Shown here in pieces: positions 32,926 to 42,920 of a stretch of DNA of 64,000 bases. The DNA comes from Myxocyprinus asiaticus (taxonomy: Eukaryota; Chordata; Actinopteri; Cypriniformes; Catostomidae). Where the stretch lies: contig NC_059388.1 of assembly GCF_019703515.2 (NCBI RefSeq), positions 3,519,479 through 3,583,478 of the forward strand, given 5' to 3'. A model generated the notes under the pieces. That model was not told where the DNA came from, searched no databases, and saw only the letters and a program-made list of their open reading frames with translations. Every line of letters starts with the position of its first letter. Position 1 is the stretch's first letter. Made by a program: the position numbers and the translations under genes.

Positions 32926-33959
32926 TCTAGCTCAATCTACGCTGCATTATCGATCAGGTAGAAGTATTCTTTCGACCATTATAGATAGCTTCGCTAATAA
33001 TTTTCCAGATTTGTCTCAAATACTCAGTAGGCCAAAAAGTTCAGAAGAACATGACGTAGTCACAGAAAATATAGATTTCAGTCTTCTCTAGAAGAGTTAA
33101 AGAAACTTTAACAAACTTTCAAAGCTTTGAATGGTCTAGCTCCACAATACTTTAGTAAACTTTTTTCACTCTATATTCCATCACATTCACTATGATCACA
33201 AAATTCTGGCCTATTAATAATACCTAGAATATCAAAATCCACAAAAGGAGGGATATCCTTCTCTTTTTTGGCTCCTAAACTATGGAATAGTCTTTAGCAT
33301 TGTTTGGAACTCTCTCAGTTTAAATCTAGACTAAAGACTCATCTATTCAGCCAGGCATACACCTGATTTATTCATCAACTCATAGATATGCTGCATTAGT
33401 CAGGTCTGCCTGAACCAGAAATACTTCTCATATTCTATAACTCCATCTATTTTTTTCCCTGTGTCAACCTTGGGATAAATATTCTGAGGTTACCAGAGCC
33501 TGCCAGACCCAGCTCTGGTCCTGCCTGATGTCCGACTCCCACTGCTACGTAGTGCTAAGTGATTAGGACTAACTGCAGTCTGTGCCAGCCAGACATTATT
33601 TCAGTCTACTACGATATAATTCACAGAGAATGGACGCATGCCAACGCCAACCGTAAGACATGGGATACTTCACTGTCCACTGCCTGCACCTTGGAAATAG
33701 TATGGACTTCACCGAAATGAACTGCCACAAGCTTCCAGTCAAACTGTGATGTGTGTACCATGGTTCCCTTTAAAGTCGGTCACCTCGAATCTATGTCAGA
33801 AGCTGATGCTATAGGAGCTCCTCTCTGGAGTACCCATCTCTGAAACCCTATAAAATTATATAATGGCAGGTGGTGCTTGTTGCTCTGCCCCTATGCATGT
33901 GTATTGCCTGCATATAAGCAGGGGTACAATGCAACATCATAAGAATTTTCCACTTCGGG

Positions 33960-35060
33960 GTCAAGGGAACATCTCTAATATTCTGAAACCCTAATCAACG
34001 CTTATTATGGTTTTGATCTTTCCCTGTGTTCCAACGGACAGTGTATCCTTTAAACACTTCCGTGTTTGCATTGTTTACAAATTGTATGTTTCTTGCGATA
34101 AAAAAAGAACCTAAATGTCTCTAAAAGAGCGTTTATATTTAAGATGATGTTTTGAAAAAAAAAAAAACGTTTTCACTATGTAAGTGATATATCCCCTCTC
34201 TGATGGGCAGGAATGCTCTCTTTTAAACATGGGCTGAGCTCATACTTAAATTGCGCTCAATGAGACTGATTGTTTTCACTGTGAATACATGATTCTCAAG
34301 ACTTTTTGCTCTTGGCTCGCTTATGTTTTGAAAGCTGAAGCCGGCTCCCGTCATTCCCTCTAAAACCCTTCTGCAGATTCTGAGGGACCACATGAGGGAG
34401 GCACATTAGGCTGGGATGCAGATTATGGAGTTTATGAGGATGATTTGATCCCAGCTCAAGCCTTGCCTGCCTCCTCCCCTCCATATAGAGTGGCCATTCA
34501 GTTTGCCCATGATGATCATTGGTGCGCAGGGTTCTATCACATTTGTGAAGATGATAAAGGAAACGCTATATCACTCAAGGCCTCAGATGCTGAGACACAC
34601 AGTCGAGGAGCGTGCTAGTATTTCCCCTTGCTTGGTGGAAAACAGTGCAAAGATCTGCTTCTGAGACTGGTTCATAGAGGTTCTCGGTCTGGCAGTCGAG
34701 AGATTACAGCTCAAATGACCCATACTTGATGTGCAGTTTTTTTCCCGAATGGCATGACCAATTGGTCAAGACATGGCGCACACCATAGTGAAATATAATT
34801 TCTCAGGTGCAGCGGCCTTCATGTCGCTGGCCCGCACAACGCTAAGAGGCTAAAAGTTTCCCCTTGTCAAAAAGGCAGTGGCCTGCACTGCCTTAGGAAT
34901 CTAAGCCAGTGCATCCATCCAAACAATGTTGGCTCACATCCTCTTTGCTGGGTAAAGCCTATGCTTCAGCAGGTCAGACTGGTGCAGCACTGCACACCAT
35001 GGCAGTGTTACAGGCTTACCTAGCAGACCTAATGAAGTTCTATCAGAAAAGACTCAGGTT
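33960..35060 (+). mobile_element. DIRS-type element fragment (leader and gag part)
   Basis: Near 34930-35030 the plus strand codes LLGKAYASAGQTGAALHTMA and VLQAYLADLMK. This resembles the Gag-type ORF of fish DIRS elements and the segment KAYGAAGQAASALHAMALLQ at about 52400. The upstream AT-rich leader and a fragmentary frame (EGPHEGGTLGWDADYGVYED at about 34385) probably belong to it. Nothing of the RT or recombinase follows; the 340-bp tandem repeats begin instead. Confidence 0.55.
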
Positions 35061-35860
35061 TATTGGGATTAATAAGAACATAGAAATACTTATATCATTT
35101 GGCATAAGCCCCATTTTATGGTTCAGTGCTCTGATACTTGCTTGAACCATCTGGTCCTGCCGGAAGCAATGACGGCAGGGGAGCAGAGCTTACCCCTGCC
35201 CAGGACAGGACCAAAACCGGTGGTTATGGGGTGGAGAAGGGTTAAAACAACAGAAGTAAGCAACAATGAGAAACATATGAGTGGCCTTATAAAGTAGAGG
35301 CTGTGTTGTGATTAGATGAGATGCCTGATAGAATGAATCCCGAGATCTTCCTGCTAGAACTACACTTATGCTTACATTTTTATCAGAAAAGACTCGGGAT
35401 TATTGGGATTAATAAGAACGTAGAAATAATTATATAATTTGGTGTAAGTACCATCTTACAGTTCAGTGCTCTGATACTTGCTTGAACCGTCTGGTCCTGC
35501 TGGAAGCAATGACGGCAGGGGAGCGGAGTTTATCCCTGTCCAGGATTGGACCTAAACTGGTGGTGATGGGGTGGAGGGGGGCTAAAACAATGGAAATAAG
35601 CAACAATGAGAAACACCTGAGTGGTCTTATAAAATGGATGTGTTGTGATTGGATGAGATGCCTGATAAAATGAATCCCGAGACCTTCCTGCTTGAACTAC
35701 ACTTATGCTTAAATTTCTATAACAAAAGACTCTGTATTATTGGGATTAATAAGAACATAGAAATACTTCTATAATTTGGCATAAGTACCGTCCTATGGTT
35801 CAGCTTGCTTGAACCCTTGTATCCTGCTGGAATCAAAGACGACAGGGGAGCGGAGCTTAC
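35040..35860 (+). repeat. Tandem repeat, about 340-bp units, 2.5 copies
   Basis: TATCAGAAAAGACTC(A/G)GG at 35041 recurs at 35381 and, as TATAACAAAAGACTC, at 35718 (periods 340 and 337). Each unit continues GGGATTAATAAGAAC(A/G)TAG, TGCTTGAACC(A/G)TCTGGTCCTG, GACGGCAGGGGAGCGGAG and ATGAATCCCGAGA(T/C)CTTCCTG. The third unit is cut off after GGAGCTTACCTC. It starts where the DIRS gag fragment ends. No coding capacity seen. Confidence 0.9.
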
Positions 35861-36109
35861 CTCAAAAAGAAAAGAACCTAATTTAAAACCTATGCCCCCC
35901 CAAAAGCAAATATAAATCCAATAAATTAAACTCAGCATAACAATCAGGTCTTCCGAAGATGAGGGACAAATCTGAAAGAAGAAATATAAATGAATGATGC
36001 AAACATAAGCCTGTATATGACTGTACAAATACACTACTATTGTGTCATACCCTCTAGAAGGGTAGGCTAGCTTATGAAAATTTATTATTAGCCCCTGCTA
36101 AATAGATAA
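35861..36109. other. No gene seen
   Basis: AT-rich spacer between two tandem arrays without recognisable content. Confidence 0.4.
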
Positions 36110-36300
36110 GCCTTGTTTGTGCAATGTCTTTGCAGAAGGGTAAACAATGCATGTGAATGAACATAGTTTGTGCAGTACCCCTGCAAAAGTACAAACAACT
36201 TTTGCAATGAGCCCTACGATAAGGGCAATGTCATTTGTGCAATACCCCTGCAGAAGGAAACAACATTTTGCATTTGGGCCCTATGATAAAGGAAATGGGT
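36110..36300 (+). repeat. Degenerate minisatellite, about 67-bp units
   Basis: The phrase GTTTGTGCA(A/G)T...CCTGCAGAAGG recurs at about 36116, 36167 and 36234. The phrase TTTTGCAATGAGCCCTACGATAAGG at about 36199 recurs at about 36267, giving 67 bp. About three diverged units. Confidence 0.6.
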
Positions 36301-36699
36301 TGAGCCACTACAACCCATTTCCACTACAACATGCCACAGTTGCGGCATCTGGACAGCACAAAAAGACAGGTGCAAAAAAACCAAAAACATCCAAATCAAA
36401 TCAAATCAAATCACTTTATTGTCACACAGCCATATACACAAGTGCAATGGTGTGTGAAATTCTTGGGTGCAATTCCGATCAACATAGCAGTCGTGACAGT
36501 GATGAGACATATACCAATTTACAATAACATCAAATTAACACAACACAATTTAAACATCTGTTATACACATAATTACACTCAACAATATACAAATAATAAC
36601 ATACACTGTACAGTATACAATACGCTGTTTTTTTTTCTTTTTTTCTGTTTTTTTCCCCCTTTTACTATATAGATACACATTATTCAATAAAAATTAAAA

Positions 36700-36758
<59 letters not shown>

Positions 36759-36965
36759 ACAGTATTGTACTGTATTGACATTCAGGCTGTCGGTTGATAG
36801 TCAGTTGTTAAGAGAGAACATAATATAATAATAATAATATAATTTATAATAGTCCGGTGTGAGATATAAGAGTAAGGGTAATAAAGTGCAGTGCTGATGT
36901 ATTTTGATCATGGGAGATCAAGAGTTCAGAAGTCTGATTGCTTGGGGGAAGAAGCTATCATGGAG

Positions 36966-38660
36966 TCAGCTGGTGCGGGTCCTGATGCTGCGATACCGCC
37001 TACCTGATGGTAGCAGTGAGAACAGCCCATGGCTCGGGTGGCTGGAGTCTCTGATGATCCTCCGAGCTTTTTTCACACACCTCCTTGTATATATTTCCTG
37101 GAGGGAGGGAAGCTCACCTCCGATGATGTGTCTGGCAGTTCGCACCACCCTTTGCAGTACTTTGCGGTTGTGGGCAGTGCTATTGCCGTACCAGGCGGAG
37201 ATACAGCCAGTCAGGATGCTCTCCACAGTGCAGGTGGAGTAAAGTGCAATAAAGTGATTTGATTTGATTTGATTTGAGGTGTAGAACCGTGTGAGGATGT
37301 GGCGGTTCATTCCAAACTTCCTCAGCCGTCTCAGGAAGAAGAGGCGCTGATGAGCCTTCTTCACAATGACTTCAGTGTGGACGGACCATGTGAGTTCCTC
37401 AGTGATGTGGACACCCAGGAACTTGAAGCTGCTGACTCTCTCCACTGGTGCTCCATTGATGGTGATGGGACTGTGTTCTCTGTATTTTCTTCTGAAGTCC
37501 ACCACAAGCTCCTTTGTCTTACTGACGTTGAGGGAGAGGTTGTGCTCCTGACACCAGTGTGTCAGAGTGTGCACCTCCTCTCTGTAGGCTGTTTCATCAT
37601 TGTCAGTGATCAGACCTACCACCGTCGTATCATCAGCAAACTTAATGATGGCATTAGAGCTATGTGTTGCCACACAGTCATGTGTGTACAAGGAATATAG
37701 TAGTGGGCTGAGAACACAGCCCTGCGGGGCTCCAGTGTTGAGGGTTAGTGATGAGGAGATGTTGCTGCCTATTCTAACCACCTGGCGTCTGCTTGACAGG
37801 AAGTCCAGGATCCAGCTGCACAGCAAGCTGTTTAAGCCCAGAGCCCGGAGTTTCTCATCTAGCTTGGAGGGCACTATGGTGTTGAATGCTGAGCTGTAGT
37901 CTACAAACAGCATTCTCACATAAGTGTTCTTTTTTTCCAGGTGGGAGAGAGCAGTGTGTATTGTAGATGCAATGGCATCATCAGTGGAGCGGTTGTTGCG
38001 GTATGCAAACTGCAGCGGGTCAAGATTGAGTGGCAATACAGAGCAGATGTAATCTCTGATTAGTCTCTCAAAACATTTGCTGATGATGGGGGTCAGAGCA
38101 ACAGGACGCCAGTCATTTAAACAAGTTATTTTTGATTGTTTTGGTACAGGCACAATGGTGGATGTTTTAAAGCATGTGGGGACTACAGACAAAGAGAGAG
38201 AAAAGTTGAAAATGTCCGTAAAAACACCAGCCAGCTGGTTCGCGCACGCTCTGATGACACGGCCCGGAATGCCGTCTGGGCCCGCGGCTTTGCGGATATT
38301 CACCCGTCGGATTGATCGGGTTACATCCGCTACAGAGACGGAGAGTGAACTAACCTCTGTTGCTTCAGCCGCGAGAGCTCTCTCCGCGAGGGCGGTGTTA
38401 TTTCCCTCAAAACGAGCATAAAAAGTATTTAGCTCATCCGGTAGAGAGGCAGCGGTGTTCATGACGGAGTTTTTATTCCCTTTAAAGTCCGTGATGATGT
38501 TAATTCCCTGCCACATGCTTCTAGAGTTGGTGGTGTTAAACTGTCCTTCAATCTTGCTCCTGTACTGGCATTTTGCTGTTTGCATAACTGGCTTGTTTAT
38601 GCTCCTCCGCGTTCCCGGAATTAAAAGCAGAGGTCCGCACATTAAGTGCCGTGCGAACAT
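36966..38660 (-). CDS. LINE A3 reverse transcriptase, long ORF
   Basis: A 564-codon frame. Blocks in order: [17 protein letters not shown] (entry block), [50 protein letters not shown] (motif A, catalytic Asp intact), [30 protein letters not shown] (both catalytic Asp), [29 protein letters not shown] and [14 protein letters not shown]. Unlike A1 and A2 it keeps every RT catalytic residue that I can check. A 15-residue insertion ([15 protein letters not shown]) between RFYT and CTVES comes from a tail insertion. The frame starts downstream of a shift that separates it from the endonuclease. Confidence 0.9.
   Translation of the reverse strand: MFARHLMCGPLLLIPGTRRSINKPVMQTAKCQYRSKIEGQFNTTNSRSMWQGINIITDFKGNKNSVMNTAASLPDELNTFYARFEGNNTALAERALAAEATEVSSLSVSVADVTRSIRRVNIRKAAGPDGIPGRVIRACANQLAGVFTDIFNFSLSLSVVPTCFKTSTIVPVPKQSKITCLNDWRPVALTPIISKCFERLIRDYICSVLPLNLDPLQFAYRNNRSTDDAIASTIHTALSHLEKKNTYVRMLFVDYSSAFNTIVPSKLDEKLRALGLNSLLCSWILDFLSSRRQVVRIGSNISSSLTLNTGAPQGCVLSPLLYSLYTHDCVATHSSNAIIKFADDTTVVGLITDNDETAYREEVHTLTHWCQEHNLSLNVSKTKELVVDFRRKYREHSPITINGAPVERVSSFKFLGVHITEELTWSVHTEVIVKKAHQRLFFLRRLRKFGMNRHILTRFYTSNQIKSNHFIALYSTCTVESILTGCISAWYGNSTAHNRKVLQRVVRTARHIIGGELPSLQEIYTRRCVKKARRIIRDSSHPSHGLFSLLPSGRRYRSIRTRTS
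37237..37276 (+). mobile_element. 40-bp LINE-tail insertion with 5-bp TSD
   Basis: Compared with A1, A2 and A5, A3 has an extra GAGTAAAGTGCAATAAAGTG plus four GATTT units here, flanked by AGGTG at 37232-37236 and 37277-37281. The CAATAAAGTGATTTGATTTG end is the 3' tail of family A itself in the opposite orientation. It is an extremely 5'-truncated retrotransposition into a family member. Confidence 0.85.
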
Positions 38661-39837
38661 CGCTATTGATCCACGGCTTCTGATTCGGATAGATTCGTAC
38701 AGTTCTGGTCGGAATCACTTCCTCTACGCACGTTCTGATGAAACACTTTACGCTATCAGCGTAAAGCTCGATGTTGTCATCAGAGGCGGACCGGAACATC
38801 TCCCAGTCCGTGTGATCAAAACAGTTTTGTAGCATAGAGTCTGATTGGTCCGACCAGCACTGGATCGTTCTGAGGGTGGGTGCTTCCTGTTTCAATTTCT
38901 GCCTGTAAATGGGCAGAAGCAGAATGGAAGAGTGGTCTGATTTGCCAAATGGTGGGCGGGGGAGGGATTTGTAGCCATCCCGGAAGGGAGAGTAGCAATG
39001 ATCCAGAACCCGATCCCCTCGTGTGTTGAAACTAATGTGCTGGTGGTATTTTGGTGCGACTGATTTTAAACTGGCTTTATTAAAGTCCCCGGTCACAATG
39101 AACGCGGCCTCAGGTTGCGCGGTTTCCTGCTCACTAATAATCCCATACAGTTCCTTGAGTGCCCGGTCTGTGTCGGCTTGTGGGGGAATGTACACAGCTG
39201 TGATAATGACCGCTGTGAATTCCCTCGGTAGCCAGAATGGTCGACACAGAAGCATAAGAAATTCCAGATCAGGAGAGCAGAAAGACTTGATAGAATGTAC
39301 GTTCCTCTGATCACACCAGGATTTGTTGATCATAAAACATACACCACCACCTCTAGTTTTACCTGAGAGATCTTTCGTTCTGTCCGCTCGGTGCACGGAG
39401 AACCCCGCGGGTTCAATGGCTGAGTCTGGAATCTCCGCAGACATCCAAGTTTCTGTTAGGCAGATAATGCAGCAGTCCCTCGTCTCTCGTTGGAAAGAGA
39501 CCCGCGCTTTCAGCTCGCAGATCTTGTTATCCAGAGACTGAACATTTGCCAGTAGAATAGTGGGTAGCGGGGGTCGATTTTCGCAGCGTCTTACTCTGAT
39601 GAGAACGCCGGCTCTGTTTCCCCTTTTCCTCCTGCATTTCTGCGGCCGTGCTGCCCAGACAAAGGGCTCCACTTGCGTGTTTGTAAACAGCGGGTCAGCA
39701 TTGAGGAATGTGAAGTCCGGTTTTCGGTGTGAGATCGCTGAACCAAATGTCCAAAAGTGTTTGTCTGTCGTAGACAATAAGGCAGACAACATCCAAGACA
39801 AAAAACATAAGAATTGTGAACAAAACAAACAAAACAT
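38548..39837 (-). pseudogene. LINE A3 endonuclease frame
   Basis: A 429-codon frame with apurinic-type endonuclease blocks: LLANVQSLDNK, ICLTETWMSAEIPDS (Glu), VYIPPQADTDRAL, IVTGDFNKASLK (Asp-Asn), RVLDHCYS and FGKSDHSSI (Asp-His). It ends in [12 protein letters not shown], where A4 reads YALRKTIRAAKLQYRDKIEG, so a small deletion near 38580 shifted the frame. All recognisable catalytic blocks are intact, so the lesion is that frameshift. The true start may be an ATG further upstream in the MFCLFCSQFL region. Confidence 0.85.
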
Positions 39838-39918
39838 TGCTATGTTGTGTCAGAGCTCGCAACGCAGCAGCCATACTCGGCACCATCTTGAGTCCATCTT
39901 GAGTGCGAGTGCGCCATC

Positions 39919-40159
39919 CAGTGAGGGGCAGTTCTGTGGATGGAAATGCCTTGGTGATGAGAGAGGTCAAATGAGAATGACCAGACTGGTTTGAACTGAC
40001 AAAGTCTATGGTAACTCTGATAACCGCTCTGTACAGTTGTGGTGAGAAGAATATCATCTCACAATGCTATTCTGAGATGCGGGCCGGCGCTGTTTTGGCG
40101 GCACGAGGAGGACCTACACAATATTAGGTAGGTGATTTTAATGTTGTGGCTGATCGGTG
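39919..40159 (+). mobile_element. Deleted Tc1-like element, family T2b, copy 1
   Basis: It starts in the transposase region GGCAGTTCTGTGGATGG, runs through frames for RxRPDWLN and TVTLITALYSCG, jumps at TGCTATTCTGAGATGCGGGC, and ends with ACCTACACAATATTAGGTAG and the terminus TGTTGTGGCTGATCGGTG followed by (TA)n. Its sister at 45165-45479 has the same jump. Left terminus not found. Confidence 0.7.
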
Positions 40160-40198
<39 letters not shown>

Positions 40199-40752
40199 CC
40201 TGTTGCTGGAGACGGGAATACCAAGATTGTCCTGCAGTCAAGGTTCTGGTACCTTGACGAGGGTTGAGCTTTTGATGCACATGATCAATTAAGGTGAGTG
40301 CGAGATTGGGTTACGTTTACTGGAGAAAAGGTTAAGTATGGTTTAGACTGCCAGAGCTATGTAAAACCCTGTACTAGGCAGTAGAGCGATTAACGCTGTT
40401 TGTTATATTAGTTTGTTATTTTAGTTTATTGTTTTTGGTGCGCTGGACGCGGGTAGACTGATTAGCAGTTGAGCTGCTTGTAGACGTACCAAAGACCAGG
40501 GTTAAGATTAGTTAATTGGTCTGTTAGTTTAGATATGGGGCATCTCCTAAACTAATGTTTTCTTCCGGCATCGTAGCACTGTCAGCACTGCTCCATTGGT
40601 CATGCGCAGTCAAGAGAATTTGGGTGAGTGGGGATCAATAATTTGTTTGATTGGGCTCTTTTTCAATTGATTCTAATTGGTAGGTAATTTGGTTGGCTCA
40701 GTAGAAACTTGGAGTTGGGATTTTTTATTAATTTTTATTCCAAAAATAAATG
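40160..40752 (+). other. (TA)n, T-run and probable Gypsy leader
   Basis: (TA)n at 40160-40182 and a T run lead into sequence ahead of the Gypsy gag remnant. It could contain part of a 5' LTR and leader (for example TTGGTACGTC-type blocks), but I cannot define an LTR edge. Confidence 0.35.
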
Positions 40753-41003
40753 GGTTGGAGGAGTTTTTTTGTCACTCCAACTGAAGAGACTTGATTGTCT
40801 CAATTACCAAAATTTGACAGGTTGGAGGAGTGTTTTGTCGCTCCTACTGAAGAGATTTGATTCTCAATTACAAAAATTGGATAGGTTGGAGGAGTTTTTT
40901 GTTGCTCCTACTGAAGAGAGACTTGATTATCTCATAAAAGATCAGCTGTGTGGAGTTATTGAACAAAACTTCGAGAAGTCCTTTAGCAACTTTGCAAGAT
41001 GAG
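40753..41003 (+). pseudogene. Gypsy gag remnant with triplicated segment
   Basis: GGTTGGAGGAG(T/C)...TGTC(A/G)CTCC(A/T)ACTGAAGAGA recurs at 40753, 40820 and 40884 (periods 67 and 64 bp). The repeated peptide is of the type LDRLEEFFVAPTEERLDYL, best seen in the last unit. The frame then reads IKDQLCGVIEQNFEKSFSN. It lies upstream of integrase in what looks like one element. Confidence 0.6.
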
Positions 41004-41032
41004 TTGGTAAAATCTGAGGTAGTGAACAGGTT

Positions 41033-41524
41033 TCTCAGGTTAACTCGCCTGTGAACCTGTTGGAGTATGTTAATGAGTTTCGACGCAAGTTACTTTTAGC
41101 AGGTAGGATGGCCAGTAAAATTTGGGAAAGACCAAATAAAAAATTAAAACCTGGTTTGATCGTAGGGCTGAACATAGAGAATTTAGCCCTGGTGATCAAG
41201 TGCTTGTGTTGCTCCCCATTACAGGTTCACGTTTTTAACAAACATTTGTTAGACAGTTGTTTGTCAGGTGTACGAACAACATTGTGTACTGTCGCCCCTG
41301 ACCGTAAAAGATCTACACTGCTCTATCATGTAAATCTATTGAAACCTTATAACAGTTGTGCGTCCAGTTTAGAAGCCGCTGTTCAAAGTGCTGAGGTGAA
41401 GTGCGTCGATCTGGTCACAGGAAATGTATCCGCCTCTTCCTCGCATATGGTGGCAGTTTGCACTCAGGGGGCGAATGTTCCTGATGACTGTGTTGTCCAG
41501 CCTCGGCTCTGTAATTCAGAATAA
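41033..41524 (+). pseudogene. Gypsy integrase C-terminal domain, second lineage
   Basis: Visible blocks are LLEYVNEFRRKLLLAG (end of the integrase core region), ERPNKKLKPGLIVGLN, LVIKCLCCSPLQV (decayed form of GDQVLVLLP), CTVAPDRKRSTLLYHVNLLK (terminal chromodomain-like block) and, further on, VPDDCVVQPRLCNSE, the linker before RT in this lineage. The RT itself is deleted, and RNase H follows at 41640. Again integrase is upstream of RT/RNase H, the Gmr1-type order, but the sequence differs clearly from the 6917 family. Confidence 0.75.
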
Positions 41525-41639
41525 TTGGTAGAGTTGGACAACATGTTTGGGCAATTGCCAAAGGTAAACCATGTAGTGACTGTCTCCTCAATGAAATTTA
41601 AAACATACCAATTGAATGATCCAATAACTGAAAGAGTTG

Positions 41640-41869
41640 GCATTGATTTGGAATTGTAACATTTGCACGTGTATGTGGGTGGAGGTTCTGTACCTGTGGT
41701 GGTGTTTTCTGACCACAATCCACTCACATTTTTACATTCTTTGCATAGCACAAATCAGCATCTTATTTGCTGGGCTTTGTTTTTACAGCCGTACAGTCTT
41801 GAGATCCATTATATTCGGGTGGTGGATAATGTTATGGCCAATATGTTGTCCCGTTCCTTGACTGAATGA
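41640..41869 (+). pseudogene. Gypsy RNase H C-terminal remnant
   Basis: HLHVYVGGGSVPVVVFSDHN and PLTFLHSLHSTNQHLICWAL, then HYIRVVDNVMANMLSRSL. SDHNPLTFL is the block around the last catalytic Asp of Gypsy RNase H, and the final block is the normal end of pol (DNVMADALSR). Confidence 0.85.
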
Positions 41870-41885
41870 TGTTGCCAGTTTGTCT

Positions 41886-41922
<37 letters not shown>
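41886..41922 (+). repeat. (CT)n microsatellite
   Basis: About 18 CT units, just downstream of the Gypsy pol end. Confidence 0.95.
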
Positions 41923-41925
<3 letters not shown>

Positions 41926-42103
41926 TACTTTTCCATGTCCTAATTGAAATTTTTCAAGGTGCCAGAAAATTGCTGGAGGATGGGGCTGCGGATTGTCGAG
42001 CGGTTAGAGCGGACTGTGTTGACGTCAGCTGGTTGAGAGTGTTCTGGCGACTGTACAAACTTATCCAAGGTTACAGAGTCCCTCTTCGAGGAGCCTCTGT
42101 TTT

Positions 42104-42199
42104 AAGGGGGGAGGTATTACAACCCTGGGTATGATGCTATTTTTTTGTCCACCAGATGCCGTTGTCTCTTCCAGGGTGGTATTTAGGAGCAGGTGTTCA
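42104..42199 (+). repeat. Polypurine tract and 3' LTR start
   Basis: AAGGGGGGAGGT at 42104-42114 is a polypurine tract. It is followed by ATTACAACCCTGGGTA, which resembles a decayed TGTTACGACCCTGGGT LTR start. Only about 85 bp of LTR remain before LINE D begins. Confidence 0.6.
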
Positions 42200-42915
42200 G
42201 TGGGGATAATAGTTCAGTTATAATGCATGATAAACCCATTACACAGGTTTTCTCATATAAGTATCTGGGTGTCTATACTGATAACTCTTTTAGTTGAATT
42301 ACCCACATTGAAAGTCTGTGTGCAAGACTGCAACATTCTTGCAGAGTATATGGGGTAAGCACACATTATGTTTTTATTTTATCAGTCTTTTTTTAAATGG
42401 AATAATAGCATGGTATTGAAACTTAACGATACAGCTAAAAACAAAACTTTCTCTCCTTGTGCAGATCGCCATGAAAACAATAGGTTGGAAAGATAATCGA
42501 CCCATCCAGGTACCATACAAGCAGACAGCCTTGAGGCAAACTCATAAATATAAGTCCCATATTCTGAATAAAAAATTTAGTCTTTTGCCTTCTGGGAGAT
42601 GATAAAGAGTTCTATTAATTAGGTTGAACCATTTTAGAAATTAATTTGTGCTTACCTCAGTTAGTCTTTTAAATAAGATTACTTGAGACTTGTTTATTCA
42701 TTTTTATTATTATAATTTATACAAAGTTGTTTTCTTTAGTATAGCGCTGCTGTATTTTAAAAGGTTTATTATTGTTAGTAGTTTATTTTTATTTGTCTGT
42801 TCTATATTTTATTGTTATTTTGACTTATTGTAACTGCTACTGTGTAAGTCTGTGTGTTCTGTCTGCTTGTGCATGGACTCCAAAACAAATTTCAGACAAT
42901 AAAGTATTTTTAATA
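42200..42915 (+). mobile_element. LINE family D, 3' fragment
   Basis: Short plus-strand LINE end. The frames read FSYKYLGVYTDNSF, HIESLCARLQHSCRVYGV, VQIAMKTIGWKDNRPIQVPY and FSLLPSGR, the order of the RT C-terminal region in L2/Rex-type LINEs. The RT core is absent (5' truncated), and the 3' UTR ends near AATAAAGTATTTTTAATACG. It is distinct from families A, B and C. Confidence 0.7.
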
Positions 42916-42920
42916 CGTTT

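Larger units (their letters stand above)
31530..33960 (+). mobile_element. LINE family C, copy C3, internally deleted
   Basis: Plus-strand copy of family C. It retains the end of ORF1 (31560-32011), the endonuclease (about 32300-32920), then jumps near 33100 into the RT C-terminus (FKALNGLAPQYFSKLF, then ISFSFLAPKLWNSL) and the 3' UTR, which matches C1 and C2 (AACCTTGGGATAAAT, CCAGAGCCTGCCAGACCCAG). The RT core with YADD is deleted. The boundary with the following DIRS-like DNA is approximate. Confidence 0.8.
36391..39895 (-). mobile_element. LINE family A, copy A3, full length, best preserved
   Basis: Minus-strand LINE from the shared 5' start (GGACTCAAGATGG, at 39895) to the (GATTT)n tail at 36391, about 3.5 kb. 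The extra length comes from T-rich and (AT)n expansions in the 3' UTR (36625-36655 and 36709-36753) and a 45-bp in-frame tail insertion at 37237. Coding is in two large overlapping frames separated by one frameshift near 38580. Confidence 0.9.
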
